This document shows, in pieces, positions 23,253-33,480 of a DNA stretch of 64,000 bases. The translations under genes and the position numbers were made by a program. The notes below the pieces were generated by a model. That model was not told where the DNA came from. It worked only from the letters and a program-made list of their open reading frames with translations, and did not search any database. The stretch is from the NCBI GenBank assembly GCA_038373865.1, contig JAXGGA010001640.1:1-64000 (forward strand), given 5' to 3'. The first letter of the stretch is position 1, and each line of letters begins with the position of its first letter. The stretch is from Uloborus plumipes. Its lineage: Eukaryota > Arthropoda > Arachnida > Araneae > Uloboridae.

Positions 23253-24582
23253 TTCACTTTTTTTTTGTTTTTTGAGAGACGAATTGTGTTACTACATTTA
23301 GTGTAAAAACTTAGAGGCTTAAGAACGCCAAGAGTTGGAGTTAGTAATTTTTCCACGAGGTCGCAGCTTTGAAATCACTTCAAACTCTCATTTGTACTCG
23401 TTAAAATATACTAACGTGACCGTTTTGTAAGATATACTTTATAGTAACTATCACGTTAGACAAAGCAAAAAGTGAAAAACAAAATACCTATCGAGCCGTG
23501 TTAGATGCCTTGCAGCTTCAATGCAAACAATTGGAAATATTGAAATGGCGAGATCTTTTTCTCCTTTCCAAACATCATTTAAAAACCATTTAAATAACCT
23601 TCCCAAAATTACTCTTGCCCACTGAGCGTATTTGTTTTGTTTTTTTTCCATAATTTCCAGTTTTTGCTTTTTTAACCAATGATCCGTAACAGCTCGCATA
23701 AGCATTTCATAGTAAATTATTCTTGGATATTCTTCAGTGAATTCACGCCGTTCCGAGTCACCGAATGGAAATATCGTGTTCTCTTCTGGTTGCTTCTGTT
23801 CGACTTCGAGTTTAGAAGTCGAATATGCGAGCCCGAAGAATTATTATTTTTTTCCCCACAGCGAGGTGAAAAACTGAGGAAACTATTTCGAGAAAATTTA
23901 ATTCTTCCCTTCGTTTTCATTTGGAAGTGAATTAATTATACAGCAGAACAGTATTTCTCAACCTTTTTTGACCCGTGGATCGGTGAAGATGTACCGGAAC
24001 AAATTTCACGAATCGGCGATTTATATTTTTTACAATAGAAACTTTACTAGACATTAAACTGCCGCAAAAGATGACTCTTAATTTTTATTATCATTTACCA
24101 ACAATAAAACTCAAATGTAAAGAAGAGTAATTAATAATCATAGTTACTTATTTTTAAACTTTGAATATAAAAATAAAGAAAATTTTGAGAAGTAATTACC
24201 AAATTACTTTCCAAGAAGTATAAAATGTTATTTATTTGTCAAGTCTTAAAACTCTGAAGTAAAATTCTTCGAAGATAGGTTAAAGTTTCCCCCTGACTAG
24301 CGATCTGCATTGACATTACGTACAAAAGAGTATTAGCGATTTGATTTCAGTAGTAATATATTTATTTTAATTTTATTCTGTAAACTTTTTAAGAAACTTT
24401 TCAGGAAATATTAAGCTATAAGAGGCGAAATGGGAATAGTCAGAGCTTCTCTTATCTTTAGCTGATTATTCCGTGTTTCTAAAAGCTATAACTTTGCCTA
24501 CATTTCAGTCTTAAAACTTTTAGCCTTAGAAAGTACCATACAAAAGGTACACTGATGAATCTTAATACTTTGAAAGTTATAC
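23253..24582. other. interior of foldback element, unrecognised
   Basis: Contains a diverged minus-strand open stretch (23451-23705) and a short inverted pair CTAACGTGA/TCACGTTAG at about 23411-23459. No protein family is recognised. Confidence 0.35.
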
Positions 24583-24937
24583 GGGCGATTCTCTGTAAAC
24601 TCGTCATTTTTCACACGAAATCTGTCCGGGCATGGTTTTTTGAAGTGTTCGTGTAATTATAATACTAATGCTCAAAAAATGAATCTATTACTTTGGTTTG
24701 AAAAAGGACCAATTGAAGTTAGTATTTTTCAGATAAATCATGATAGAGGGTACTAGGCAGGGGACTTACCCCCTATCATGATTTATCAGAAAAACACAAA
24801 TTTCAATTGGCCCCTTTTCGAACCAAAGTAATAGATTCATTTCCTGAGCTGTAGTATTGTTATTATACGAAACATTGCAAAAAAGCATGCCCGCACAGAT
24901 TCTGTATGGAAAATGACGAGTTTACAGAGAATCATCC
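24583..24937. mobile_element. foldback MITE with GGGCGATTCTCTG ends
   Basis: The two halves pair almost throughout: GATTCTCTGTAAACTCGTCA with TGACGAGTTTACAGAGAATC, TCTATTACTTTGGTT with AACCAAAGTAATAGA, and GATAAATCATGATAG with CTATCATGATTTATC. The ends match those of the surrounding 4.5-kb foldback, so it is a compact member of the same family nested within it. Confidence 0.8.
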
Positions 24938-25173
24938 AAATATCGCACATATTATAGTAGAAGAACAAAATGCAGACAATTTTAAATCAAAAATTTTTAC
25001 ATTTAAAAACCCCAAAAGACCCCATGGCATCATCAAGGGCACCTCCCCTCGGATAGAGATAATTATAAGCTGTTTCTAGAATGTTGCTGGCAAATAGCCT
25101 AAAAATATTGCAATATTACTCCCCAACATCTCACAAGCAAGCAAAAGGGCTACTGGAAGTCAAATTTATTATA

Positions 25174-25376
25174 TGGGCGATTGATTCTCTGTAAACTCGT
25201 CATTTTTCACATGAAATCTGTTCGGGCATCGTTTTTTGAAACGTTCGTACAATTATAATACTATTGCTCAGAAAATGAACCTATTACTTTGGTTTGAAAG
25301 AGGACCAATTGAAGTTTGTGTTTTTCTGATAAATCATGATAGGGGGTTAGTCCCCCGCCGCCCCGCCTAGTGTAAC
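25174..25376. mobile_element. half copy of the GGGCGATTCTCTG foldback MITE
   Basis: It repeats the left half of the element at 24583 (GTAAACTCGTCATTTTTCAC, ATGAACCTATTACTTTGGTT, GATAAATCATGATAGG) and stops at the C/G-rich centre. The right half is absent. Confidence 0.7.
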
Positions 25377-26114
25377 TAGGCTGGGGACTGTGTCAGGTGA
25401 CTGTATTTTTGCTCTTTGTTGCGTAATATCTGCAAAACTATTGGAACATAATTTGTTACGAGACTACGTATAAATTTAGGCAAAAATCGTTGACATAATA
25501 ACTAATATGTTTCACACTTAAGCTAATTGACATTAATAAAATCACTTCCCAGAGGACTATTTTCGCAACGATCACGATGCATACTTTCAGCACAAATGTG
25601 GCTCTCGAACAAAACAAAGTGGCGTTTCAACACCGTTCTCGACAATTTCGGCAAATTCACACTGGTTACTCTAAACTTCATGCCAAAAAACATTTGCAAG
25701 AGTAACTGATTTTTTCTATTGAAGCTTTCAATTTGTGGCAGGGGACTGTTTGAAAAAACTCTGTACAGAACTAACATGGCAATATTATGTTTTAGAAATA
25801 CGTTATTAGATCGTATTTCGTAAGAAAAATATAACTTCATTATTCTATTTTTAGATATTAATTGCGAAATTTATGTAGTGTTATTAGGTTTTTTGAAATA
25901 CTACCTTTAACAGTTAGACAATGGGATTGGGACAGCCAAGGGACTGTGTTTTTGGTGCTTAGATAATTTCTAGAAAAAAAAATTTAATTGTTATCGCTCC
26001 AAATACAATTGGCCCCCAAAGTATTAATGTTTTACTTGTATTCAGAGCGATAATTACTTTATTACACTTTATTATTTTTGACGGCCAATTACGAGTTTAC
26101 AGAGAATCGCCCAT

Positions 26115-26820
26115 ATAATCAAAGACATAAGAAAATAAAATTCCAAAATATTACTAAGTAAATATCAAAACATGAACAAAATAAACGAAGCATGAACTAT
26201 GAAAACTTACCAGACAAAGTAAAGGAATCATAAACGACTAAAAAAAGTGCTTACCTATTTCCCCTCCAATGCGTTATTGATTAGACTCTTTATCAAATTC
26301 GCTGGGTAACGGTTTTCCGTTAAGGTAACGGTTAAAAGGCTAATTGCAGTAACTAGATTTGTTTTGTTGCTGCAATTTTTTTTTTGCATCTTAAACTTGT
26401 GAAAAAATAGTGTTTCTAAAAACTTGTTTACAAATACAGCTGTGTGGAAATTGAATTAGGGAGTTAGTAGTTTTTGGAATTAAAATTTAATCGTTTATCA
26501 GACAGTGCGAGACTGGTCCCATTTTTGCTTAGTTTAATGTTTATGTCCAGGAGGTTAGATGAATCTTTATTATAGTCTGCTTTAACCCTTAATGTCGCAA
26601 ATAAAGTTATCTATGAATTTTTAATATTTTTTTGGTTTTTTGAGTTGAAAATACATCAAAAAACATTTTTACAAGTACCATCTGTCGACCTCTCAGCTTA
26701 AGGCTCTCTCAGTTAAGTACAAGGAGTGGAACTCAAAAGTTTTAGCATGATTCCAGCCATTTAGAATTCATAATACTAAATTAAAATAAGCGGGACTACT
26801 GAGTCCGTCGGGGCATAAAG
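26115..26820. other. AT-rich spacer, no recognisable feature
   Basis: Follows the foldback element. No exon, RNA gene or element end is supported. Confidence 0.4.
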
Positions 26821-26822
26821 GG

Positions 26823-28314
26823 TTAACATAAGTTCATTGGGGGAAATTTATATACATTATGAAATTCCTCTTTTATAAAAATAATAATATCGTCTATATA
26901 CCTAAAAGCAGTGGTTGGAAAAACTACATTTCTTTTGTAGCGAACTACAACTACAACTACTTTGTTATAAATGTAGTTAACTACAACTACAATTACTTTT
27001 TTTTTAAATGTAGCGACTACAAACTACTTTTGAATTGTAGTCGCTACTTCGCTACTTTAAAAAAATAAATAAATAAAAAGTATACACCGTTTGAGGATTG
27101 ACCGAAAAAATTCGAAAAGTGGTTTACATTAATAAATTAACTCATTTGAATATGGAATAGAACTAGGAATTGTCTTTGAATTTATTTGTTACTTTTCCTT
27201 CTTGTTCCTTTTTTTTTTGCTAAAATTTGTCCTTTTTAGATTTTTTTAACAATTTTTACGAATATTCGCCACAAGAAAGGATTCAAAAGTTGAAAGATTG
27301 AAAGAATTCAACCTTCATTTTTTTTAAATTTCTTGCCAGGGAATATTTAGGAACATGAAAATTATTTGAAGGAATATAAAATTATGATGCCAAATAAACC
27401 AATGACATCAAACAGATAGAATGTATTTCGTCAAAATGATGTATCTAAGATCAGCTCATATTTTTATGGTTCTTATTTCTCATTGCGTCCGCTGCTGTAC
27501 TCGTGCAAGATTTGCACCAGTCAGAGTCAATTAAACCTTGTTTTTTTCCTTCGTTCTCTCTTTTTTATTTTTTTCATTTATTTATTTATTTTTTTAATTT
27601 AAAAGTAGTTTCCAGAAATCGCTACAAACTACTATTTTTTTGTATCGCGCTACTCACTACTCTACTTTTTTTTAAAAAAAGTAGTGCGCTACACTACAAA
27701 CTACTGGAAAATGTAGTTACTACAGTAGTTTCGCTACTTGTAGCGCGCTACTTCCGACCACTGCCTAAAAGCTACCATTTTGCTATTCGGAAAAAAAAAA
27801 TGGATTCCTGAAAATGCAGGAAAACATTGGCAAATGCACTGGAAAAAGAAGTACCCGTCGTAATTCCATTTGTCTGCTTGTCGAAAGTGGAGCCATTAGA
27901 CAGATAATTATTAAAAATGCAGAGTTTTACCAGATTTAGCCAGTAGTTTTTATTTAGGTTGATGTAATCTTTGAACTTATCGTACGGTTTTCCAGAAATG
28001 TCAATTGTAAGGTGATGGAGAATGTTAGTGAAGAGGTTTTCGAAGTTAAATGTATAAACGCGATGAATTTTGCCTTATTTTGCGCTGTTGAAAAACAAGA
28101 ATTTTTTGCTTATTTAAAATAACGAAACTCTTTTCTTCAGCTATACTTGGCAAGATATTCTTAAATTTTTCAAAGAAGATGAACTCAGCCCTAACGTTAT
28201 AGGAAAGTGTTCCACAAGTAACAAACCTGAATTTTACCTGATTTTTGGGAAATTTAACTGGAATAAAAAGGAAAGGATAAGATGTCTTGTGCTTAGAATT
28301 TTGTCGAAAGTAAG
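26823..28314 (-). pseudogene. Penelope-like reverse transcriptase relic, split by insertions
   Basis: Minus-strand reading gives, in order, PKNQVKFRFVTCGTLSYN, then YTFNFENLFTNI, then LCIFNNYLSNGSTFDKQTNG, TSFSSAFANVFLHFQESI, and finally AFRYIDDIIIF. The FT-N-I block, the Q-x-G-x-x-x-G-(T/S)-S-x-S block and the YIDD catalytic motif are reverse transcriptase palm motifs in the order typical of Penelope-like elements. The hAT-type MITE 26909-27763 cuts between the last two blocks, and removing it (with one 8-bp duplication) restores an unbroken frame across the junction. At least one frameshift separates the first two blocks near 28050-28060. A TA-flanked element at 28317 interrupts the upstream side; the coding trace seems to resume after 33416. 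DIRS or other YIDD reverse transcriptases are alternatives. Confidence 0.62.
26909..27763. mobile_element. hAT-type MITE with GTAGCTACAACTAC texture
   Basis: It starts CAGTGGTTGGAAAAACTACA and ends GTAGCGCGCTACTTCC then GACCACTG, with the perfect 8-bp duplication CCTAAAAG on both sides (26901-26908 and 27764-27771). The subterminal parts are rich in CTACAACTAC and GTAGTTACTAC words that pair with one another. No coding capacity. Confidence 0.92.
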
Positions 28315-28777
28315 TAGGGGAGAGTGGTAATGAATGGGCCACTTTTTGGTTTTGAATTTTTGTAATTTTTTCTAACACTTTGTTTTAACTCTAAATTGGT
28401 GTTTTAGTTACTTTACTTATCTGGCTATCCAAAAAAGTCATAAAAGTTGGATTAGCACCTGTCTATAATGAATTATAATAGAAAATAAAAATTTTGAAAT
28501 TTGGCCCATTCAACCCCACCTATGGGGTTGAATGGGCCATCGAAGGTAATGAATGGGCCACTAAATGAATTCAATGAAAACATGTGGATTTAATATTTTA
28601 TTTGCTGAATATGACAAAATAAATGTGGCACTTGACAAGATGATACAAAATCATACTGATTTAAAATTATATAAACATCAAAACTGATGCAATTAAAATA
28701 AAACTGATGCATATTCCAATTGTAGCAGAAAAATGACTAAATAATGAGATTGTAAGAAATAAATAACATCAAATATA

Positions 28778-29995
28778 CACTGAAGTGACAAAAGTCATGG
28801 GATACCTCTTAATATCGTGTCGGCCCTCCTTTTGCCCGGCGAAGTGCAACAACTCGACGTGGCATGGACTCAACAAGTCGTTGGAAGTCTTCTGCAGGAA
28901 TATTGAGCCATGCTGTCTCGATAGACGTCCATAATTGTGAAAGCGTTGATGGGGCAGGATTTTGGGCACGAACAGACCTCTCGATGGTGTCCCATAAATG
29001 CTCAATGGGATTCATGTCGGGCGATCTAGGTGGCCAAATCATTCGTTGGAATTGTCCAGAATTTTCTTCAAACCAATTGCGAACAGTTGTGGCCCGGTGA
29101 CATGGCGCATTGTCATCCATAAAAATCCCATCGTTGTTTGGGTACATGAAGTCCATGAATGGCTGCAAGTGATCTCCAAGTAGCTGCACATAAGCATTTC
29201 CAGTCAATGTTCGGTCCAGTCGCACTAGAGGACCAAGTCCATGCCATGAAAAAACAGCCCACACCATTACGGAGCCACCACCAGCTTGAACAGTGCCTTG
29301 CTGACAGTTTGGGTCCATGGCTTCGTGGGGTCTGCGCCACACTCGAACCCTACCATCGGCTCTTACCAGCTGAAATCGTGACTCATCGGACCAGGCCACG
29401 GTTTTCCATTCATCTAGGGACCAACCGATATGCTCACGTGCCCACGAGAGTCGCTGCAAGCGATGTCGTTCTGTCAGTAAAGGCACTCGAGTCGGTCTTC
29501 TGCTGGAATAGCCCAAGAAATCCAAATTTCTCCGCACAGTTCTAGCAGACACGTCCATTGTACGTCCCACATTGATTTCTACGGTGATTTGACGCAGTGT
29601 TGCTTGTCTGTTAGAATTTACGACTCTTTGCAGACGTCGCCGGTCTCGATCTTTAAGTGCAGGCGGTCGACCACTGCGCTGTCCATGGTGGGATGTTATG
29701 CCTGAAATTTCATACTCTCGGCACACTCTTGACACAGTGGATCTGGGAATGTTGAATTCTCTAACGATTTCCGAAATGGCATGACCCATGCGTCTAGCTC
29801 CAACTAACATTCCGCGTTCAAAGTCTGTTAATTCACGTCGTGCGGTCATCATCACGTTAAAACCTCTTCACATGAATAACTTGAACAGAAATGAATGCTC
29901 TGTAAAAGCACTGCGCATTTATACCTGTTCTATGCGATGCTACTGCCATCTGAAAATTTGCATATTGCTATCCCATGACTTTTGTCACTTCAGTG
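28778..29995 (-). mobile_element. complete Tc1/mariner transposon, copy 2 (1218 bp)
   Basis: Same 27-bp inverted repeats as copy 1, flanked by TA at 28776-28777 and 29996-29997. Same length as copy 1, with five base differences that I can count. It lies inside the GGGGAGAGTGG element, so it is younger than that insertion. Confidence 0.95.
28809..29855 (-). CDS. Tc1-family transposase, intact, copy 2
   Basis: A 348-residue, uninterrupted transposase identical to copy 1 except R135 (W in copy 1) and A315 (V in copy 1). All three catalytic acids D157, D248 and E285 and both helix-turn-helix regions are kept, with the 36-residue spacing between the last two acids. The two base changes at codon 135 fall next to each other (CGA against TGG), and one further change in the gene is silent. 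R135 lies between the DNA-binding and catalytic domains. Either copy might still be functional as far as the sequence shows. Confidence 0.93.
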   Translation of the reverse strand: MMMTARRELTDFERGMLVGARRMGHAISEIVREFNIPRSTVSRVCREYEISGITSHHGQRSGRPPALKDRDRRRLQRVVNSNRQATLRQITVEINVGRTMDVSARTVRRNLDFLGYSSRRPTRVPLLTERHRLQRLSWAREHIGWSLDEWKTVAWSDESRFQLVRADGRVRVWRRPHEAMDPNCQQGTVQAGGGSVMVWAVFSWHGLGPLVRLDRTLTGNAYVQLLGDHLQPFMDFMYPNNDGIFMDDNAPCHRATTVRNWFEENSGQFQRMIWPPRSPDMNPIEHLWDTIERSVRAQNPAPSTLSQLWTSIETAWLNIPAEDFQRLVESMPRRVVALRRAKGGPTRY

Positions 29996-30458
29996 TATAT
30001 ATAAAAAATGAGAGATAATACCTACTATGATTTAACAAAATTTATATATTTCAAAAATAATACTAAAAATCACTTTCAAAAATTTCATCTTCGTTTTCAA
30101 ACTTGTCAAAATTCAATTTTTTTTTAATTTACTAGACATCGGGAATAAGAAATATCTAACTTAAGTTACCAAGAAAGAAAATGAAATTGTACTCTGAGGA
30201 ATATAATATGAAGGAGAGAGGGGGGCTTTTTCAAGCCACGCACTGCGACCAGAGGTCTATTGTACTATAGGAATATAATATAGATCTGCAAATTACATTT
30301 AGAAGTTACTACAAACCTATTTTGACGACAGTAATCTTAATCTATCTATGACAGTCAGTTGTGTTTCATATTAATGCGAAAATCCAAAGAAAAGGAAGAA
30401 AAACAATATTTAGATGGCCCATTCATTACCATGACATAGTGGCCCATTCAGCCCCACC

Positions 30459-30662
30459 CAAGGGCGGATCCAGCTTTTGGCTAAGGAGGGGGTCATTTTC
30501 GGAAAGGGGGGGGGGTCAAAGTGCAATTTTTGGGCAAAAATGGGGGGTTTTGTCAATTTTTTCGCAATATAAGTACCAAAAAGGCAATTTTTTGCCATAT
30601 TTTGCCGGTTAAGGGGAGGGGGGGTCATGACCCCCATGACCCCCCCTCTGGATCCGCGCCTG
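30459..30662. mobile_element. hAT-type MITE (GGGCGGATCCAG family, 204 bp)
   Basis: Ends CAAGGGCGGATCCAG and CTGGATCCGCGCCTG are inverted, and the perfect 8-bp duplication GCCCCACC flanks them (30451-30458 and 30663-30670). Removing it restores the CATTCAGCCCCACCTAT context seen at 28507 in the host element. It is non-coding, with G/C runs. Confidence 0.92.
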
Positions 30663-31130
30663 GCCCCACCTATACTTTTGGAATACATTTAGGTTTTTTG
30701 AGTACATTGAATTTAGATAACATCAAAATACATCTTAAGATTAGTTTATAGATATGGAAAGACTAGCTTATGGGCAATTCCAGGCAACATGGGAACTCGG
30801 TGTTAAAAAAAAATGTTGAAAAATTGTCTTAATTTTTTTTTGTACGTTCTCTATATTGATTGAAGTTTAACAATTAGAATAAGGTACCGTCAGTCGAATC
30901 ATTTTCTTTTTGTAAGAGAACTTGTTATATGAGCTCACAATCTTGTGAATGTTTCTCTCTGCTAGACACAATTTTGAACGAGCATATTTTATTGGTTAAG
31001 AATGTTTCTACAATTTAATTGCATTTTTCCTGGCAGATTTATTCGATAAGAAAACAATTATTAACAGTACATTTTGAAATTTATTCTTAAAAAAATTTTT
31101 TTAAGTAGTTTTTAAACCATTAAATTTTGT

Positions 31131-33128
31131 GTAACGTGAGTCACGAAAACTTAATTTTTTTAATATTTCCAAATTTTATAGCTTATAAATGAAATTTTTT
31201 TTCTGTTTCTCCCACTCATGTATATTACAAAAAAGAAATTATCGGCCAATTTAGAGTTTTTTGCTTTTTTATTCAAAAAATTAGGATGTTTATTTTGTAA
31301 CGTGAGTCACGCGAAAAGTGAGTTACAGCCAATATAAGCTAATGTTCACTTCTTAAAAGTATTTAATGTGCCCTAATGGTATTTTAGGGTCTAAAGGGAG
31401 GATTAACACTTGTACACACCTATATATAATGAATAATACTGATAAAATTAAATATAAATAGCGTAATTTTAATTCTTTTAGTGTTTTATAATCTTTCAAT
31501 TAGTGCACTGGGTTCCTGTTTTGGCCCTCAGCTTTCCAATGTGTAGCATGTGTTTATGCATGTACATATTTTTCTTCCGTACCTAAGAAAGGTTTTTCAT
31601 TCCAGTAAAAGAATTTTTAAAAATATTTAACGAGTAACCGCAGTATGACAGAAAAGGTTCCGAGAAACATTAAAGCAAGAAGGGAAGTAAATTGCATGTA
31701 AACAGAAACATTGTCTCTGGATGAAAGAATGTCTAACGAGAAAAGTCGAAAAGCTAAGGATATTGCCTCTAGCAATTTAATATAAGCTGAAAAATAAACA
31801 TATGAAACTTTCAAAGGAAATTTTGGCTGAATTCAAACTTCTTAAATATCGCTTCAACAAGTACACAAATATGTAAATGCACTAAGGAAGACTCGCCAAA
31901 ACAAGGAGAAATTCCATTAATTCACCTCACAGTTAAACTGTAGTCATAAGTGAGTTACTCAATACTCATCCGTAAATGTAATATACATTTGAAAAGAAGA
32001 TTTCAATGTCCACTGAACTCATGCTGAAAAAATTATTTATCCCAAGAAAATCTAAACAAAAATGATTAAAAAAATTAGCTTGAGTGAGAGATTTTTTTTT
32101 ATACATATAAAATTGGAACAAAAGAGAAATTTTAAAAAGCAAGGTCAACATCTCACTTGTTCTCTTTTGAGATGCTTAAAATTTAATTATTCATCAGTAG
32201 TCGTGGATGAGAAAAGTAAGTTCTTTGAAGAGCCTACTTCTCACAGCAGTCAACTAATTTTACAGCCATTATGCAACATTAAATGTTATGATTGGTATCA
32301 GATGAAATGTAATGGTATGTTATATTCTGTAAAAGTTTCCAGATGTATGAATTGAGAATTTGAAATCAGTACAATGCAGCCACAGAGAAAATATGGGAAG
32401 TAGTATAAAAAAAGACAAACATATGTTTTGGAAAATTGAATTGATGAATCCACTCTATGACCGTTCAGAGGGGTTAGATGGCAGCTGTTAAGAAGAATTT
32501 TAACCCTATGTCTATGGGACAAAAAATTCGTGCTGCGAAAAATTGGCCGTTAAGAGGGGTGGCCGCTTTGTAAAAGTGACCGCTCGGAGAGGTTTTACTG
32601 TATTTAAAACTGATCAACTAAAGAAAACAAGCCATTAAGAATTAATTTTAATTGAATTTAGGTGAAATCTACACAAAATTTTCAAAATAAGATGTAAAGT
32701 AAAGGACTAAAACGGAGATGTAACGTGAGTCACGAAACTATGTAACGTGAGTCACACTCAAAATATTGAATAACTTAATTAGTGACTGCAAAATGAACTT
32801 AATTTTCGTATATATCACAACTTAGAAACATATTTTGTGCCATGAAAAGTAGTTTTTAAATTTTATTATTCTGAAAGAGCAGGAATCTTAGATTTTTAAT
32901 TACCCAAAAAACTTGAGTTCCTTTTTTTTGTAACGTGAGTCACGCTGTTAAATTCAGGTTGAATGAAACACCATTTATTTCTGTTGAAATTTAAAATGCT
33001 GACATCCACAGATTCTCACTGCATACCAGATGACTGTCAACAGCTTTATTTAAATCAGGCATGGTATTTCTTTAATATATATAACATTTACTTTTGTAAA
33101 ATCACGTCAAATTGTAACGTGAGTCACG
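31131..33128 (+). promoter_or_regulatory. six direct copies of a near-palindromic GTAACGTGAGTCACG word
   Basis: Copies start at 31131, 31297, 32720, 32742, 32930 and 33114; all are in the same orientation, and the one at 32742 ends CAC instead of CACG. The core CGTGAGTCACG is palindromic except for its centre and contains TGAGTCA, the consensus of AP-1/bZIP factors. They may be transposase-binding sites or host-factor sites; function is inferred only. Confidence 0.55.
32440..32606. mobile_element. partial MITE (GGCCGTTAAGAGGGG type)
   Basis: Words GACCGTTCAGAGGGGTTA, GGCCGTTAAGAGGGGTGG and GACCGCTCGGAGAGGTTTTA repeat one theme and end in CTGTA at a TA. This resembles half of a TA-flanked MITE; the left end was not found. 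Confidence 0.4.
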
Positions 33129-33416
33129 TGGAATTGCCCTTATACATATGTATGCAGTGAAATACTTGGTACATTTTAGCTAGGAAATGTTTTACTAAAA
33201 AGGGAAAAACTTACTTTTCAGTTAGATTCTTGACCATGCCACTCTAGTTAGAAAATGGCTCAGCGCAAACGAATGAAAATTGGATGAGTTTAGTAGAACA
33301 AATAGCTACATCTATTGGTGGCATCAAAAAAAAAAAAAAAAATCATGCAAATACTTTTTCATATTTTGTTAGTGGCCCATTCATCACCATGGCCCATTCA
33401 TTACCACTCTCCCCTA

Positions 33417-33480
33417 CTCTTTTCTTTAAGCTGGAATCTACTTCACGGATCATAGTATAGGAATATTCTTTATAAAGTAA
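33417..33480 (-). pseudogene. possible continuation of the reverse transcriptase relic
   Basis: After removing the element 28317-33414 and one TA, the minus strand reads IREVDSSLKKRVLTFDKIL across the junction. This suits the region upstream of the reverse transcriptase palm, but it is too short for a firm call. Confidence 0.3.

Larger units (their letters stand above)
21628..26114. mobile_element. large foldback element with long imperfect inverted arms
   Basis: The left arm (21628 to about 22395, including a 188-bp MITE) and the right arm (about 25515-26114) are inverted copies of about 590 bp. Paired landmarks: CTCTGTAAACTCGTAA with its complement at 26088-26105; TGTATTTGGAGCGATAAC near 21732 with its complement near 25995. 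Also AACGCCACTTTGT near 22289, paired near 25618, and GTGATTTTATTAATGT near 22370, paired near 25532. The ends read TATG[A/G]-CCG/GCG-[T/A]TTCTCTG. No catalytic gene is recognised in the 3-kb centre. Two smaller foldbacks with the same end lie inside. Confidence 0.6.
30771..33140. mobile_element. TA-flanked element with iterated GTAACGTGAGTCACG
   Basis: The ends TGGGCAATTCCA and TGGAATTGCCCT are inverted, with TA at 30769-30770 and 33141-33142. Six copies of the word GTAACGTGAGTCAC(G) lie within it, the last one next to the right end. Open frames at 31617-31814 (minus) and 32062-32355 (plus) show no motif I recognise, so I cannot assign a transposase. Confidence 0.65.
28317..33414. mobile_element. 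TA-flanked DNA transposon (GGGGAGAGTGGTAATGAATG ends) with nested elements
   Basis: The ends GGGGAGAGTGGTAATGAATG and CATTCATTACCACTCTCCCC are perfect inverted repeats, with TA at 28315-28316 and 33415-33416. The word GGCCCATTCA or its complement is iterated near 28340, 28503-28560, 30417-30450 and 33373-33402. Of the 5.1 kb, roughly 3.8 kb consist of three later insertions (28778-29995, 30459-30662, 30771-33140). The remaining 1.3 kb holds no recognisable transposase. It interrupts the reverse transcriptase relic. Confidence 0.85.

Noticed and set aside
21628..26114. Polinton/Maverick element, suggested by long inverted repeats
   Set aside because: Far too short and no polymerase, integrase or capsid-type gene is seen; the arms are imperfect and the ends do not fit.
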